From assembly GCF_019175385.1 (NCBI RefSeq), contig NC_083345.1, positions 43,174,098 to 43,238,097 of the forward strand: 64,000 nucleotides of DNA, given 5' to 3'. Position numbers and translations under genes: made by a program. Origin of the DNA: Lycium barbarum. Its lineage: Eukaryota; Streptophyta; Magnoliopsida; Solanales; Solanaceae. Positions 22,892 through 34,274 of this stretch are shown here, one piece after another (the first letter of the stretch is position 1; each line of letters starts with the position of its first letter). The notes under the pieces are model-generated. The model was not told the DNA's origin. It ran no database searches and saw only the letters and a list, made by a program, of their open reading frames with translations.

Positions 22892-23323
22892 AGTTGTCGC
22901 CAATGAAAGGGGTGATGAGATTTGGCAAGAAAGGGAAGTTAAGTCCTCGATACATCGGACCTTACAAAATCATCCGCAAGGTGGGTCATGTAGCCTATGA
23001 ATTGGACTTGCCTTCAGAGCTTGAATCAGTTCATCCAGTATTTCACGTCTCCATGCTCCGTAAGTGCGTTGGAGATCCTACGAGGATTGTTCCGATTGAT
23101 GATGTCTAGGTGAAGAAAGGTTAGCATATGAAGAAGTACCCATTGCCATCTTAGATAGGCAAGTACGAAGACTTCGAAATAATGAAGTTGCCTCAGTTAA
23201 GGTCTTATGGCGGAACAACAATAGAGAAGAGATGACTTGGGAAGCGGAAGAGGGAATGAAATCCAAGTATCCACACTTATTCCAACCCCCAGGAGAGGGT
23301 CAAGATGAAACGCCGACAATATA
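22858..23323 (+). pseudogene. Integrase C-terminus and chromodomain-like tail, D unit 1
   Basis: [20 protein letters not shown]...HPVFHVSMLRKC is readable to 23106. A TAG (23107-23109) and a one-base loss then interrupt the tail; the ILDRQVRRLRN-type chromodomain-like region and REEMTWEAEE follow in another frame to about 23323. Unit 2 has this stretch uninterrupted (30140-30967), so these breaks are private to unit 1. Confidence 0.8.
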
Positions 23324-23576
23324 AGGTATGTATGCAGTAAATGAAGTGTAATAATTAGAGTATCTGAACACCCCTATTTCCATCATTACTCAGATATTAT
23401 ATCCCCTATCTTCGGGAGCTTTCGTAAGTCTTTCTTAGAGTTTTACTGTGTTGTAGCCTTGTGAGGCAGATTATTATGGGTTGTTGTAACAGGATGGTAT
23501 CTCCATATTACAGAGGAAACTCTGGCGAAATTTTTGTAGAATTCCCGATTACTTAACATTCGAGGAAGAATGTTCC

Positions 23577-23599
23577 AAAAGGGGGGGAGGGGGGGAGAA
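23577..23599 (+). promoter_or_regulatory. Polypurine tract, D unit 1
   Basis: AAAAGGGGGGG, AGG and a second G run, then AGAA directly before TGTTACACC. It is preceded by ACATTCGAGGAAGAATGTT, the decayed form of the motif also found before the A and E polypurine tracts. Confidence 0.85.
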
Positions 23600-25736
23600 T
23601 GTTACACCTCGGAACTTTGGGTTGCTGAGCGGTAAAGGGACTAACGTAAGTTAAGGTGAACATGATGTCCCTACAAGTAAGAAGTGATACTTAATAATTC
23701 TAATTAAGATTCCAAAGAAGTTAGCGGTAAGAGAGAAAAGTTATTCAAATGAAACTCCAATGCAGTTCTGCAAAAAGGGGGTTCGACGGCCGTTCTTTGT
23801 ACCGTCGGACGAGTCGACGCTTCGTTGATTGTGCCTTAGAATTGAGCTAGAGCGAAGACCATTCGACGAACAGGTCGACGCTCCGTCGATCAATTTCACT
23901 TACCGTTCTTCTCACCGTAGAATGAAAGGAAACGACAGATTGCTCACTGGAAATTTAACGACTTCGACGGCTAGATCGACGCTTCGTCGATCGCACCGTA
24001 CATCTCGGACGGGACTGATTTCATGATTTAATACAAGGACCCTCCCTCTTTTTTATTTCATTTAATTTTCATTTTCCACAAACCAAAGAAACCTCTAGAA
24101 CTTTCTCCATTATTCATCCACAAGAATACAAGGGAAAACCATGGTCCACTACACCAAATCCATGAAATCAAGTGTATGAAACTGATTAAAAGTTCACCTA
24201 AGCCAAGAAAACTCAAGAGACGTGAGTTAGGGTTTTGGTGCAAGAAGAGGAGATCCACTTGAGTGTTGTTCATCCATCATCTAAGGTGCGTTTTATGACC
24301 ATTTTATATGGTTTGAGTGGTTAAAAGTTGAAACACTTGGATTGTGGAAAGACATAGAAATTGGGTGATGAATGTGTGAATAGTGTCATTGTTGAATAGT
24401 GATTGGGATGAATCATGAATGTTGGTATGCTGTGATTGTGAATATTTTATAAGTGACATTTAGACCATGGAATAAGTATTTTATATGAGAAAACGCGATA
24501 ACGAGTTATAACCATAATTGTGGAGAAATCAAAGAGAAATGGTGAATTGTGGTAAGTGTAGATAAATGATGATTGTTGTTGCTATATTATAAATGTTGTT
24601 ATTAACGTTTGGGAGTTGATATAGAATGTGGGAAAAGTAGTATAAACAAAGGAAGTGCTGCCCAATTTTCCCTAGAAATGATAAAATGTTCTTATAGCCG
24701 AGTAACTAATGTTAATGCGATTCCTCTTGAAGGTAGAAATGTGGTCACGAAAGGAAACCAAGCGAACGATAGCATAGTTAAGTGCAAAAGGTATGTGAGG
24801 CTAGTCCTTTCTTCCCATGGCATGAATCTTGTAGCATGATTTTCCTCCTTCTTCATGAATCTCTTAAATTCCGGAAAACTATGAGCCTATGATCATAAAT
24901 AGCTACACGTATAGAAACTCTAGATGTTCATGATATGATGTTCCTAAAACGTTAATGATGTCATTTATTGCTTACACTCACCTCATATACTATTCCCTTC
25001 AAGGTGAGGCAGAATGTTAATGAGTGCTCCATAATGAAATCGGGGAATCACGACATTACGTCACCCCAATAAAGTATAGTTATCCTTGAGTCTTTATGCA
25101 TGCACTATGAGGAGCATATTATGATGATGATATAACACCGCGCCTATATGGCTGGGCAGTCACAGCTAAGGCGGGCAGCTATACACCATGGCCAGATGGC
25201 ATGGGCAGACATGGGCGGCATGAGATGGTACCCCGGACGCGGGAGGCCTGGACGCAGGCTAATGTTATTGATTATCACACCGTAACTATATAGTCGGGCA
25301 GCTTATATATATTTACGCCTGCATGAGATGATGATGATTATGAAAGTAAGCCAGTATGCATTATTTCTCTTATGATTCACAGTCAGATACAGATTGCTCC
25401 TCATTTGATCCCTCCTGGTTCATTGATATTTATTTATAGTTTATGCCTTACATACTCAGTACAATGTTCGTACGGACGTCCGTTTTCTTTGGACGCTGTG
25501 TTCATGCCCACAGGTAGACAGGGAGGTGATCTTGATCCAGATTCGTAGGAGCTATTAGCTGATTTGAAGAAGCACTCCATTTTTCGGAGGAGCCATTGAT
25601 TACTCTTTTCGTATATATGTACATGTATATTTTGGGCACGACGGGGTCTTGTCCCATCCATATGTTTAGCACTCCAGTAGCGGCTCGTAGATATGCAGTG
25701 TGGGTGGTATGGTCTAACGAGGTTGCTACTATGTAA

Positions 25737-25776
<40 letters not shown>

Positions 25777-26052
25777 TGTTTTATATTATATATATATATA
25801 TATATTATTTTATATTATTTTATATTATATATATATATATTATTTTATATTATATATATATATATTATATTTTAATGACCAAAAGGTTTGTGCATATAAA
25901 AGTATTTATGTTTCCGAATGAAAGATGATTTTCTTATAATTTGAGTATGATTTGGATAAAAGAATGTCTAATGAGCATGATAAGTAGTAGAACGAGGGGT
26001 GCTCAATGGTTAGCCCTCGGTACCCGTCACGGCCCCTAGTTGGGTCGTGGAA
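23600..26052 (+). mobile_element. LTR D2 (middle, mosaic)
   Basis: It begins TGTTACACCTCGG and ends TCGTGGAA (terminal CA lost), with a PBS five bases later. From 23600 to about 24060 it agrees with D3 at eleven or more sites where D1 differs. From 24102 to about 24490 it agrees with D1 at about twelve sites where D3 differs. Further on, most informative sites look D3-like again. Being followed by a PBS and preceded by a polypurine tract, it serves as 3' LTR of unit 1 and 5' LTR of unit 2. Confidence 0.9.
25737..25870. repeat. Compound TA-rich microsatellite in LTR D2
   Basis: TA runs broken by TTTTATATTATAT-type segments. It holds the same place as the pure TA runs in D1 and D3. Confidence 0.85.
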
Positions 26053-26056
26053 AAAG

Positions 26057-26068
26057 TGGTATCAGAGC
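26057..26068 (+). promoter_or_regulatory. Primer binding site, D unit 2
   Basis: TGGTATCAGAGC after the middle LTR, identical to the unit 1 site. Confidence 0.88.
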
Positions 26069-26258
26069 AGTTCAGTCCTAGGGAGTGTCTACGAGCCGTG
26101 TCTTGTAGAGTCTTGTTTATGGTGTGTTGCGCGCCACATCAATAAACAGGAGGCTACAGGGCATTTAGGAAAAATGACCATCTTTCTTCTTATGAGATCG
26201 TGCGATAGAGCCGTGTATAAGATTCTATCCTCCCTAACAGTTTGTTGTGATTTCAGAA

Positions 26259-27398
26259 ATGCTGCCAAAGGAAAAAGCTACAGCCTCCCAGAAGGGCAAG
26301 ACTACGACAAACAGGCGAGTAGTAAGAGAGCCGCCAACGGATGTAGAAGGGGGCAAGTCAAATAATGAGACCCTATCTAATACTTCCTCCACCCCGCCCA
26401 ATGTAGAGGAACCAGGAGGAGTTTCAGCTCCAGTTCCACCCCAGTTGCTTCGGGTCAACAAGTGACCAAGGCCATCTACTTATTAACACAGTTGGTTGCC
26501 GCCCAGGCACAGCGGCAAAATGCGGGCCCAAGTGATCGGTTAGCTAGTACCTGAGCCCGTGATTTTATGAGTTTGAATCCTCCGGAGTTTTACGGGTCAA
26601 AGCCGAATGAAGACCCGCAAAGGTTTTATTGATGAGATGTTGAGAACATTGAGAATTATTCATGCCTCCGAGACTGAATCCCTGGAGTTGGCATCCTATA
26701 GACTTCGAGATGTGGCGGTATTGTGGTATAATAATTGGATAGCATCGAGAAAAGAGAATGTGCCTCCTCCCGTTTGGCAAGAATTCGTCGATGCCTTCAT
26801 TCGCCATTATTTGCCACCCGAGGTCCGCCGAGCTAGAGCGGATAGATTTCTAAATTTGAAGCAAGGAAATATGAGTGCCCGGGAGTATAGCCTGCAATTT
26901 AATTCCTTGGCTAGGTATGCCACGACTATGGTGGCCGATATGGGAGATAGGGTGCACAGATTTGTGAGTAGCTTGGGGCCACATTTGTTCAAGGATTGCT
27001 TAACGGCCTCGTTGCAAGAAGGGATGGATATTTCCCGAATACGAGCCCATGCCCAGAACTTAGACGGACGACAGCCACAACCAAGAGGTGATCGTGATGT
27101 TGATAGAAGGCAAAGCAAGAGAGCCAGACCTTTGGGGGCAGACAGTGATTATAGAGGGGGATCGAGGCATACTTATTCCCAACATTCAGGCCAGTCGGTG
27201 ACTAGTGCACCTCCTCGATTCACGGGTAGGAGATTTGATCGCTCCTTTCGTTCAGGACCGGATCAGAGTTCGAGGGCCTCGGATTCTCAGTTCAGGGAAG
27301 ATTATAGTCAGAGGAGACCCCCAGTGCCACGGTGCAGCCAATGCGGTAGACTACATTCCGGACAATGTTGCCAAGGTTCGGATGTTTGCTATGCCTGA
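26259..27398 (+). pseudogene. gag, D unit 2 (frameshifts and stops)
   Basis: The counterpart of 18535-19674. From ATG 26259 the frame runs about 65 codons to a one-base loss in a C run near 26440. A TGA at 26552-26554 replaces CGA, and an extra base near 26615 restores a long frame (26607-27398). That part carries LRDVAVLWYNNW, FVDAFIRHYLPP, GNMSAREYSLQFNSLARYAT and CSQCGRLHSGQC. It ends at the same TGA in the CCHC knuckle as unit 1. It is more decayed at its N-terminus than unit 1 and non-functional. Confidence 0.88.
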
Positions 27399-28443
27399 GG
27401 CCAAGTTGGGCACATGATGCGGGATTGCCCATCGACGAGCGGGCCGAGGTAGAGGCCAAGGGGGATCATCTACTTCAGAAGCCACTCAGCCCTGTATATA
27501 TGCTTTAGCTGGATGACAGGATCTTGAGTCCTCCCCAGATGTGGTTACAGGTACATTATGCATATTTTCCTATGATGTATATGCCTTGATAGATCTGGGT
27601 TCTACTTTTTCCTATATTACCCCATATGTTGCTGGTCGTATTGGGGTGCAACCTGAGCTAATCAAACCTTTTGAGGTATCTACTCTTGTTGCTGATCCCG
27701 TGATAGCTAGGCAAATGTATAACATTTGTGTGATAGTGATATGTGATCGCCAAACTAAAGCTGATTTAGTTAAGCTTGAAATGTTAGAATTCGATGTGAT
27801 CATGGGTATGGATTGGTTGGCCTCATGCTATGCTAATTTTGATTGCCGGATGAAAGTAGTTCGATTTCAATTGTCAGGAGAGCCCGTGCTTGAATGGAAG
27901 GGTAATACAGCGTCTCCAAGAGGTAGGTTTAGTTCCTACCTCAAGGCAAGAAATATGGTAGCCAAAGGCTACATTTATCATCTAGTCCGAGTTCATGATA
28001 CCGAAGCAAAGTCGCCAACTTTCCAATCTGTTCCAGTAGTAAATGAATTTCTGGATGTATTTCCAGATGAACTTCCAGGCCGTCCTCTAGAAATAGAAAT
28101 TGACTTCGCCATTGATGTGTTGCCGGACACCAAGCCTATCTCTATTTCTCCTTATCGAATGGCTCCGGCAGAATTGAGAGAGCTAAAGGCGCAATTAAAA
28201 GATTTGCTTGAAAAGGGATTTATTAGACCCAGTTCATCGCCGTGGGGAGCACCAGTCTTGTTCGTGAGAAAGAAATATGGTTCCCAACGAATGTGCATCA
28301 ATTATAGGCAGTTGAACAAGGTGACGATAAAGAACAAATATCCTCTCCCAAGAATTGATGATTTATTTGATCAGCTGCAGGGTTCCAAGTGGTTTTCTAA
28401 AGTAGACCTGAGGTCGGGCTATCATCAAGTGAGGGTTAAATAA
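27399..28443 (+). pseudogene. Protease and N-terminal RT, D unit 2
   Basis: It lacks 83 bp present in unit 1 (19719-19801) after the zinc knuckle; the break is at AGCGG (27438-27442), a pentamer present at both ends of the missing piece. The protease active site reads [11 protein letters not shown], with Leu where unit 1 has Pro. The long frame 27541-28443 covers protease and RT palm. The RT motif reads MCINYRQLN (Asp to Asn relative to unit 1) and ends at the TAA shared with unit 1. Dead copy. Confidence 0.85.
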
Positions 28444-29554
28444 GAAGATATTCCTAAAACAGCCTTCAGAACGAGATATGGCCATTATGAGTTACGGGTG
28501 ATGTTGTTTGGGTTGACTAATACTCCGGCAGTGTTCATGAATTTTATGAACAATGTATTCGCTCTTGGACTTATTTGTGATAGTATTCATTGATGATATT
28601 CTGGTGTATTCACGCACAGAATCAGAACATGACGATCATTTACGTATTGTTCTTGGAATTCTTCATGCCTGAGAATTGTATGCGAAATTTTCAAAGTGCG
28701 AGTTTTGGCTGAATTCCGTAACATTTCGGGGCCATGTTATTTCACATGACGGTATTCGAGTTGATACTCAGAAAATTGAAGCTGTGAAGACTTGGACACG
28801 GCCTACGACACCAACAGAAGTTCGTAGTTTTCTGGGATTGGCAGGTTATTATAGAAGATTCGTAGAGGGCTTCTCATCTATTTCCGCCCCATTGACGAAA
28901 CTAACCCAGAAGTCAGCCAAATTTCAATGGAATGATGCTTGTGAACGCAGCTTCCAAGAGTTGAAGGACAGATTAACCTCAGCTCCAGTCTTAACACTTC
29001 CAGAAGGGTGCGATGGTTACGTAGTATACTGTGATTCTTCCGGTGTTGGATTAGGATGCGTTTTAATGCAGCACAGTAGAGTCATTGCTTATGCTTCAAG
29101 GCAGCTGCGGAAACATGAAAAGAACTATCCAACTCATGACCTCGAATTAGCGGCAGTCGTTCATGCACTAAAAATGTGGAGACATTACTTGTATGGGGTG
29201 CACATCGATATTTATACATATCACAAGAGTTTCCAATACATTTTCAAACAGAAGGAATTGAATCTGCAGCAGAGGCGGTGGTTAGAATTATTGAAAGATT
29301 ATGATGTGAGTATTTTATACCACCTCGGAAAAGCAAATGCAGTAGCCGATACGCTTAGCCGCCGATCAATGGGTAGTCTATGCGAAGTTCCGACGGAAAG
29401 GAAAGAAATGATTCATGAGCTTTACCAGCTAGCTAATCTTGGAGTACGTGTAATTGATTCAGGTAGTGCAGGGATTGGTATTAATGATCCCACGATTTCG
29501 TCTCTAAATGTGGAAGTGAAAGAGCGTCAGTATGAATATCCTCAGTTGAGCTAG
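28444..29554 (+). pseudogene. C-terminal RT and RNase H, D unit 2
   Basis: The frameshift before [10 protein letters not shown] near 28565 is shared with unit 1; a private TGA lies near 28671. From 28676, RT thumb and RNase H are open to the shared TAG 29552-29554. RNase H reads YCDSSG, HDLELAA, IYTYHKS and VADTLS: the third catalytic Asp has become Tyr, a private change that should abolish activity by itself. Confidence 0.85.
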
Positions 29555-30139
29555 TATAGAGACACACTTTATGAAAAAGAGAGATCTCCGTTTAAAACTT
29601 CGATGGATGAGATTCTTAGATACCAAGGCAGGCTATGTGTTCCGAATGTTGCAGAATTGCGCCGACGAATTCTGGAAGAAGCCCATTACTCTTGGTATTC
29701 TATCCACCCAGGTGCAACAAAGATGTATCACGATCTCAAATTGATATATTGGTGGGATGGCATGAAAAGAGACATAGCAGAATTGGTAGCTCAATGTCTA
29801 AATTGAAAGCAAGTAAAGATTTAACATCAAAAACCAGGAGGGTTATTGCATGCAATGGAAATTCCTACGTGGAAATGGGAAGTTATCAATATGGATTTTA
29901 TTGTGGGGTTACCCCGTTCCCGAGGCAAGTATGATTATATATGGGTAATTGTGGACGGATTAACAAAGGCATCTCATTTTCTTCCAGTCAGGACCACATA
30001 CTCAGCAGAAGATTATGCGAGGTTATATCTCAAATAAATTGTGTGACTTCATGGTATTCCACTATCCATTATTACAGATAGGGGAGGGCAGTTTACAGCC
30101 AAATGCTGGAAGTCCTTTCAAGAAGGTCTAGGTACCCAG
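29555..30139 (+). pseudogene. Integrase N-terminal and core part, D unit 2
   Basis: The zinc region HYSWYSIHPG...ELVAQCLN ends at the shared TGA near 29803, with TAA near 29821. The core resumes from 29846 with NMDFIVGLPRSRGKYDYIWV and stops at the TAA and TGA pair near 30035-30046 shared with unit 1. The second Asp motif (ITDRG) lies between that pair and 30139. Confidence 0.82.
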
Positions 30140-30967
30140 GTGAAGCTTCGCACGACATTTCATCCACAGACCGATGGACAAGCCGAACGTACTATTCAAA
30201 CTTTGGAAGATATGCTACGGGCATGTGTATTAGATTTTGGTGGTAGCTGGGATGTTCACTTACCCCTTATTGAGTTTGCTTACAACAATAGCTACCATTC
30301 CAGTATCCAAATGACTCCGTATGAAGCCCTATATGGAAGGAAATGTAGGTCCCCAATTGGATGGTTTGCAATAGAAGAAGTACAGTTAATAGGCCCTGAA
30401 TTGATTCAGCAAGCGGTAGAAAAAGTCAAAGTGATCCGGGATCGATTGTTGACAGCCCAAAGTCGCCAAAAATGTTATGCGGATAATCGCCGGCGAGACT
30501 TGGAATTTCAGGTTGATGATTGGGTGTTTTTGAAGTTGTCGCCAATGAAAGGGGTGATGAGATTTGGCAAGAAAGGGAAGTTAAGTCCTCGATACATCGG
30601 ACCTTACAAAATCATCGGCAAGGTGGGTCATGTAGCCTATGAATTGGACTTGCCTTCAGAGGTTGAATCAGTTCATCCAGTATTTCACGTCTCGATGCTC
30701 CGTAAGTGCGTTGGAGATCCTACGAGGATTGTTCCGATTGATGATGTCCAGGTGACAGAAAGGTTAGCATATGAAGAAGTACCCATTTCCATCTTAGATA
30801 GGCAAGTACGAAGACTTCGAAACAAGGAAGTGGCCTCAGTTAAGGTCTTATGGCGGAACAACAATAGAGAAGAGATGACTTGGGAAGCGGAAGAGGGAAT
30901 GAAATCCAAGTATCCACACTTATTCCAACCCCCAGGAGAGGTTCAAGATGAAACGCTAGCAATATAA
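30140..30967 (+). pseudogene. Integrase core end, C-terminus and chromodomain-like tail, D unit 2
   Basis: A 275-codon open stretch, the best-preserved 3' pol in array D. It has [20 protein letters not shown] with the catalytic Glu, [21 protein letters not shown], the [18 protein letters not shown] region, HPVFHVSMLRKC, and the tail ILDRQVRRLRNKEVASVKVL and REEMTWEAEEGM...KYPHLF. This tail supports the Tekay/Del chromovirus assignment. The ATG at its start is internal. It ends TAA at 30965-30967; upstream stops prevent expression as part of Pol. Confidence 0.88.
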
Positions 30968-31220
30968 GGTATGTATGCAGTAAATGAAGTGTAATAATTA
31001 GAGTATCTGAACACCCCTATTTCCATCATTACTCAGATATTATATCCCCTATCTTCGGGAGCTTTCGTAAGTCTTTCTTAGAGTTTTACTGTGTTGTAGC
31101 CCTGTGAGGCAGATTATTATGGGTTGTTGTAACAGGATGGTATCGCCATATTACAGGGGAAACTCTGGCGAAATTTTTGTACGATTCCCGATTACTTAAC
31201 ATTCGAGGAAGAATGTTCCA

Positions 31221-31253
31221 AAAGGGGGGGGGGGGGGGGGGGGGGGGGGAGAA
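31221..31253 (+). promoter_or_regulatory. Polypurine tract with a 26-G run, D unit 2
   Basis: AAA then 26 consecutive G (31224-31249) and AGAA before the last LTR. Unit 1 has only 7 G plus 7 G split by AGG. It may be real homopolymer growth or a sequencing or consensus artefact. Confidence 0.8.
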
Positions 31254-33299
31254 TGTTACACCTCGGAACTTTGGGTTGCTGAGCGGTAAAGGGACTAACG
31301 TAAGTTAAGGTGAACATGATGTCCCTACAAGTAAGAAGTGATACTTAATAATTCTAATTAAGATTCCAAAGAAGTTAGCGGTAAGAGAGAAAAGTTATTC
31401 AAATGAAACTCCAATGCAGTTCTGCAAAAAGGGGGTTCGGCGGCCGTTCTTTGTACCGTCGGACGAGTCGACGCTTCGTTGATTGTGCCTTAGAATTGAG
31501 CTAGAGCGAAGACCATTCGACGAACAGGTCGACGCTCCGTCGATCAATTTGACTTACCGTTCTTCTCACCGTAGAATGAAAGGAAACGACAGATTGCTCA
31601 CTGGAAATTTAACGACTTCGACGGCCAGATCGACGCTTCGTCGATCGCACCGTACATCTCGGACGGGACTGATTTCATGATTTAATACAAGGACCCTCCC
31701 TCTTTTTTATTTCATTTAATTTTCATTCTCCACAAACCAAAGAAACCTCTAGAACGTTCTCCATTATTCATCCACAAGAATACAAGGGAAAACCATGGTC
31801 CACTACACCAAATCCATGAAATCAAGTGTATGAAACTCATTAAAAGTTCATCTAAGCCAAGAAAACTCAAGAGAAGTGAGTTAGGGTTTTGGTGCAAGAA
31901 GAGGAGCTCCACTTGAGTGTTGTTCATCCTTCATCTAAGGTGAGTTTTATGACCATTTTATATGGTTTGAGTGGTTAAAAGTTGAAACACTTGGATTGTG
32001 GAAAGACATAGAAATTGGGTCATGAATGTGTGAATAGTGTCATTGTTGAATAGTGATTGGGATGAATCATGAATGTTGGTATGATGTGATTGCGAATATG
32101 TTATAAGTGACATTTAGACCATGAACTAAGTATTATATATGAGAAAACGCGATAACGAGTTATAACCATAATTGTGGAGAAATCAAAGAGAAATGGTGAA
32201 TTGTGGTAAGTGTAGATAAATGATGATTGTTGTTGCTATTTTATGAATGTTGTTATTAACGTTTGGGAGTTGATATAGAATGTGGGAAAAGTAGTATAAA
32301 CAAAGGAAGTGCTGCCCAATTTTCCCTAGAAATGATAAAATGTTCTTATAGCCGAGTAACTAATGTTAATGCGATTCCTCCTGAAGGTAGAAACGTGGGC
32401 ACCAAAGGAAACCAAGCGAACGATAGCATAGTTAAGCGCAAAAGGTATGTGAGGCTAGTCCTTTCTTCCCATGGCATGAATCCTGTAGCATGATTTTCCT
32501 CCTTCTTCATGAATCTCTTAAATTCCGGAAAACTATGAGCCTATGATCATATATAGCTACACAAGGTAAGAGTTAAAGTATAGAAACTCTAGATGTTCAT
32601 GATATGATGTTCCTAAAACATTAATGATGTCATTTATTGCTTACACTCACCTCATATACTATTCCCTTCAAGGTGAGGCAGAATATTAATGAGTGCTCCA
32701 TAATGAAATCGGGGAATCACGACCTTACGTCACCCCGATAAAGTATAGTTGTCCTTGAGTCTTTATGCATGCACTATGAGGAGCATATTATGATGATGAT
32801 ATAACACCGCGCCTATATGGCCGGGCAGTCACCGCTAAGGCGGGCAGCTATACACTATGGCCAGATGGCATGGGCAGACACCACTAGTGGGCGGCATGAG
32901 ATGGTACCCCGGACGCGAGAGGCCTAGACGCAGGCTAATGTTATTGATTATCACACCGTACCTATATGGTCGGGTAGCTTATATATATTTATGCCTACAT
33001 GAGATGATGATGATTATGAAAGTAAGCCAGTATGCATTATTTCTCTTATGATTCACAGTCAGATACAGATTGCTCCTCATTTGATCCTTCCTAGTTCATT
33101 GATATTAATTTATTGTTTATGCCTTACATACTTAGTACAATGTTCGTACTAACGTCCGTTTTCTTTGGACGCTGTGTTCATGCCCACAGGTAGACAGGGA
33201 GGTGTCCAGACTCGTAGGAGCTGTTAGCTGATTTGAAGAAGCACTCCATATGAAAGATGATTTTCTTATAATTTATGTTTCCGAATGAAAGATGATTTT

Positions 33300-33388
<89 letters not shown>

Positions 33389-33568
33389 TAATGACCAAAA
33401 GGCTTGTGCATATAAAAGTATTTATGTTTCCGAATGAAAGATGATTTTCTTATAATTTGAGTATGATTTGGATAAAAGAACGTCTAATAAGCATGATAAG
33501 TAGTAGAACTGGGGGTTCTCGGTGGTTAGCCCCGGGTACCCGTCACGACCCCTAGTTGGGTCGTGACA
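31254..33568 (+). mobile_element. LTR D3 (3' LTR)
   Basis: It begins TGTTACACC and ends GGGTCGTGACA, followed by GTAGG. It carries the strong donor-like AAG|GTGAGT at 31939/31940. Near 33250-33300 about 150 bp seen in D1 is replaced by a second copy of a downstream TTTCCGAATGAAAGATG segment next to a long TA run. No PBS follows; copy C internal sequence resumes directly. Confidence 0.9.
33302..33384. repeat. (TA)n microsatellite in LTR D3
   Basis: About 41 TA repeats, the longest of the three LTR versions. Confidence 0.92.
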
Positions 33569-33573
33569 GTAGG

Positions 33574-34050
33574 ATCGTGGTTACACTCGTTTATTGTGGG
33601 AGTTTCTTGAGAAACAGAAAAGATGGTAAAGAGGATCAAATGATCTCCATTTTTTCAGCGTTGGTTTGCTCGGAAGTGGAAAAAGTGCATTTGCCCTGCT
33701 ACCGCTGCAGCGGATGAGAGTACCCCTATGGCGGGCACATCATCACAAACGATGCTCCGCGGTAGCGGGCATAGGGGACTCGAGGGTACACTGTAGCGGA
33801 CGTAGTCCCACTATGGCGGTACCGCTATGATGAAAGCTAACGAGCTATGGCGACTAGAAGGAATACGAGGGATCTGTTGCAGCAGACACAGATCTGCTAT
33901 GCCGAGCTCGCTACTGTAGAATAGACTCCACTAACACGACACGCCCAATAGCTTTTACTACCATCGCGACGGCCCTCCCTTCACGATCGTGGGACCGCGG
34001 GTGTGAACTACCTGCTCACTGCGGTGAGAAGGTTGTACCAGTAGGCATTT
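33574..34050 (+). mobile_element. Internal region of LARD copy C, right part
   Basis: ATCGTGGTTACACTCG and TTTATTGTGG continue the order seen in copy B (about 49070-49090). A GC-rich block follows (33700-34040) with palindromic words such as ACCGCTGCAGCGG (33701-33713) and CCGCGGTAGCGGG. No ORF of note. Its right boundary with copy F is approximate. Confidence 0.65.
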
Positions 34051-34274
34051 TCTGATGCCTTCAAGACTTGTACAACACTAAGAACTTGTTGAATCGCTCT
34101 TTGCACATGGAACAAACAACACAACACCACAGCATTACTATCGCTAGATACAAATTGGAATGAACTAGATACCAATTAGACATATCTAGGAGTTCAAATT
34201 GACCGAGGTGGCACGATAATAAAGAAAGAAGGGAAGTTTCCTAAATGCCCTATAGCCTCTCGTGGATGGGTACG
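34051..34274 (-). mobile_element. 5' internal region of LARD copy F, distal part
   Basis: Read on the minus strand, it gives CACGAGAGGCTATAGGGC, then TTAGGAAACTTCCCTTC, parallel to B (48818-48860) and C (15680-15720). So a minus-strand LARD runs leftward here and meets plus-strand copy C. It continues on the other side of element E at 39085-39169. Confidence 0.7.

Larger units (their letters stand above)
15938..33568 (+). mobile_element. Element D: tandem LTR-internal-LTR-internal-LTR chromovirus array
   Basis: Three LTRs (15938-18328, 23600-26052, 31254-33568) and two internal regions of 5.2-5.3 kb, each coding for gag, protease, RT, RNase H, integrase and a chromodomain-like tail, all broken. 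Only one pair of near-matching target sequences bounds the whole. The two internal regions share many stop codons and a frameshift, and the middle LTR is a mosaic of the outer two. Best read as unequal recombination between LTRs of a dead element, nested in LARD copy C. Lineage: Tekay/Del-like chromovirus. Confidence 0.88.
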
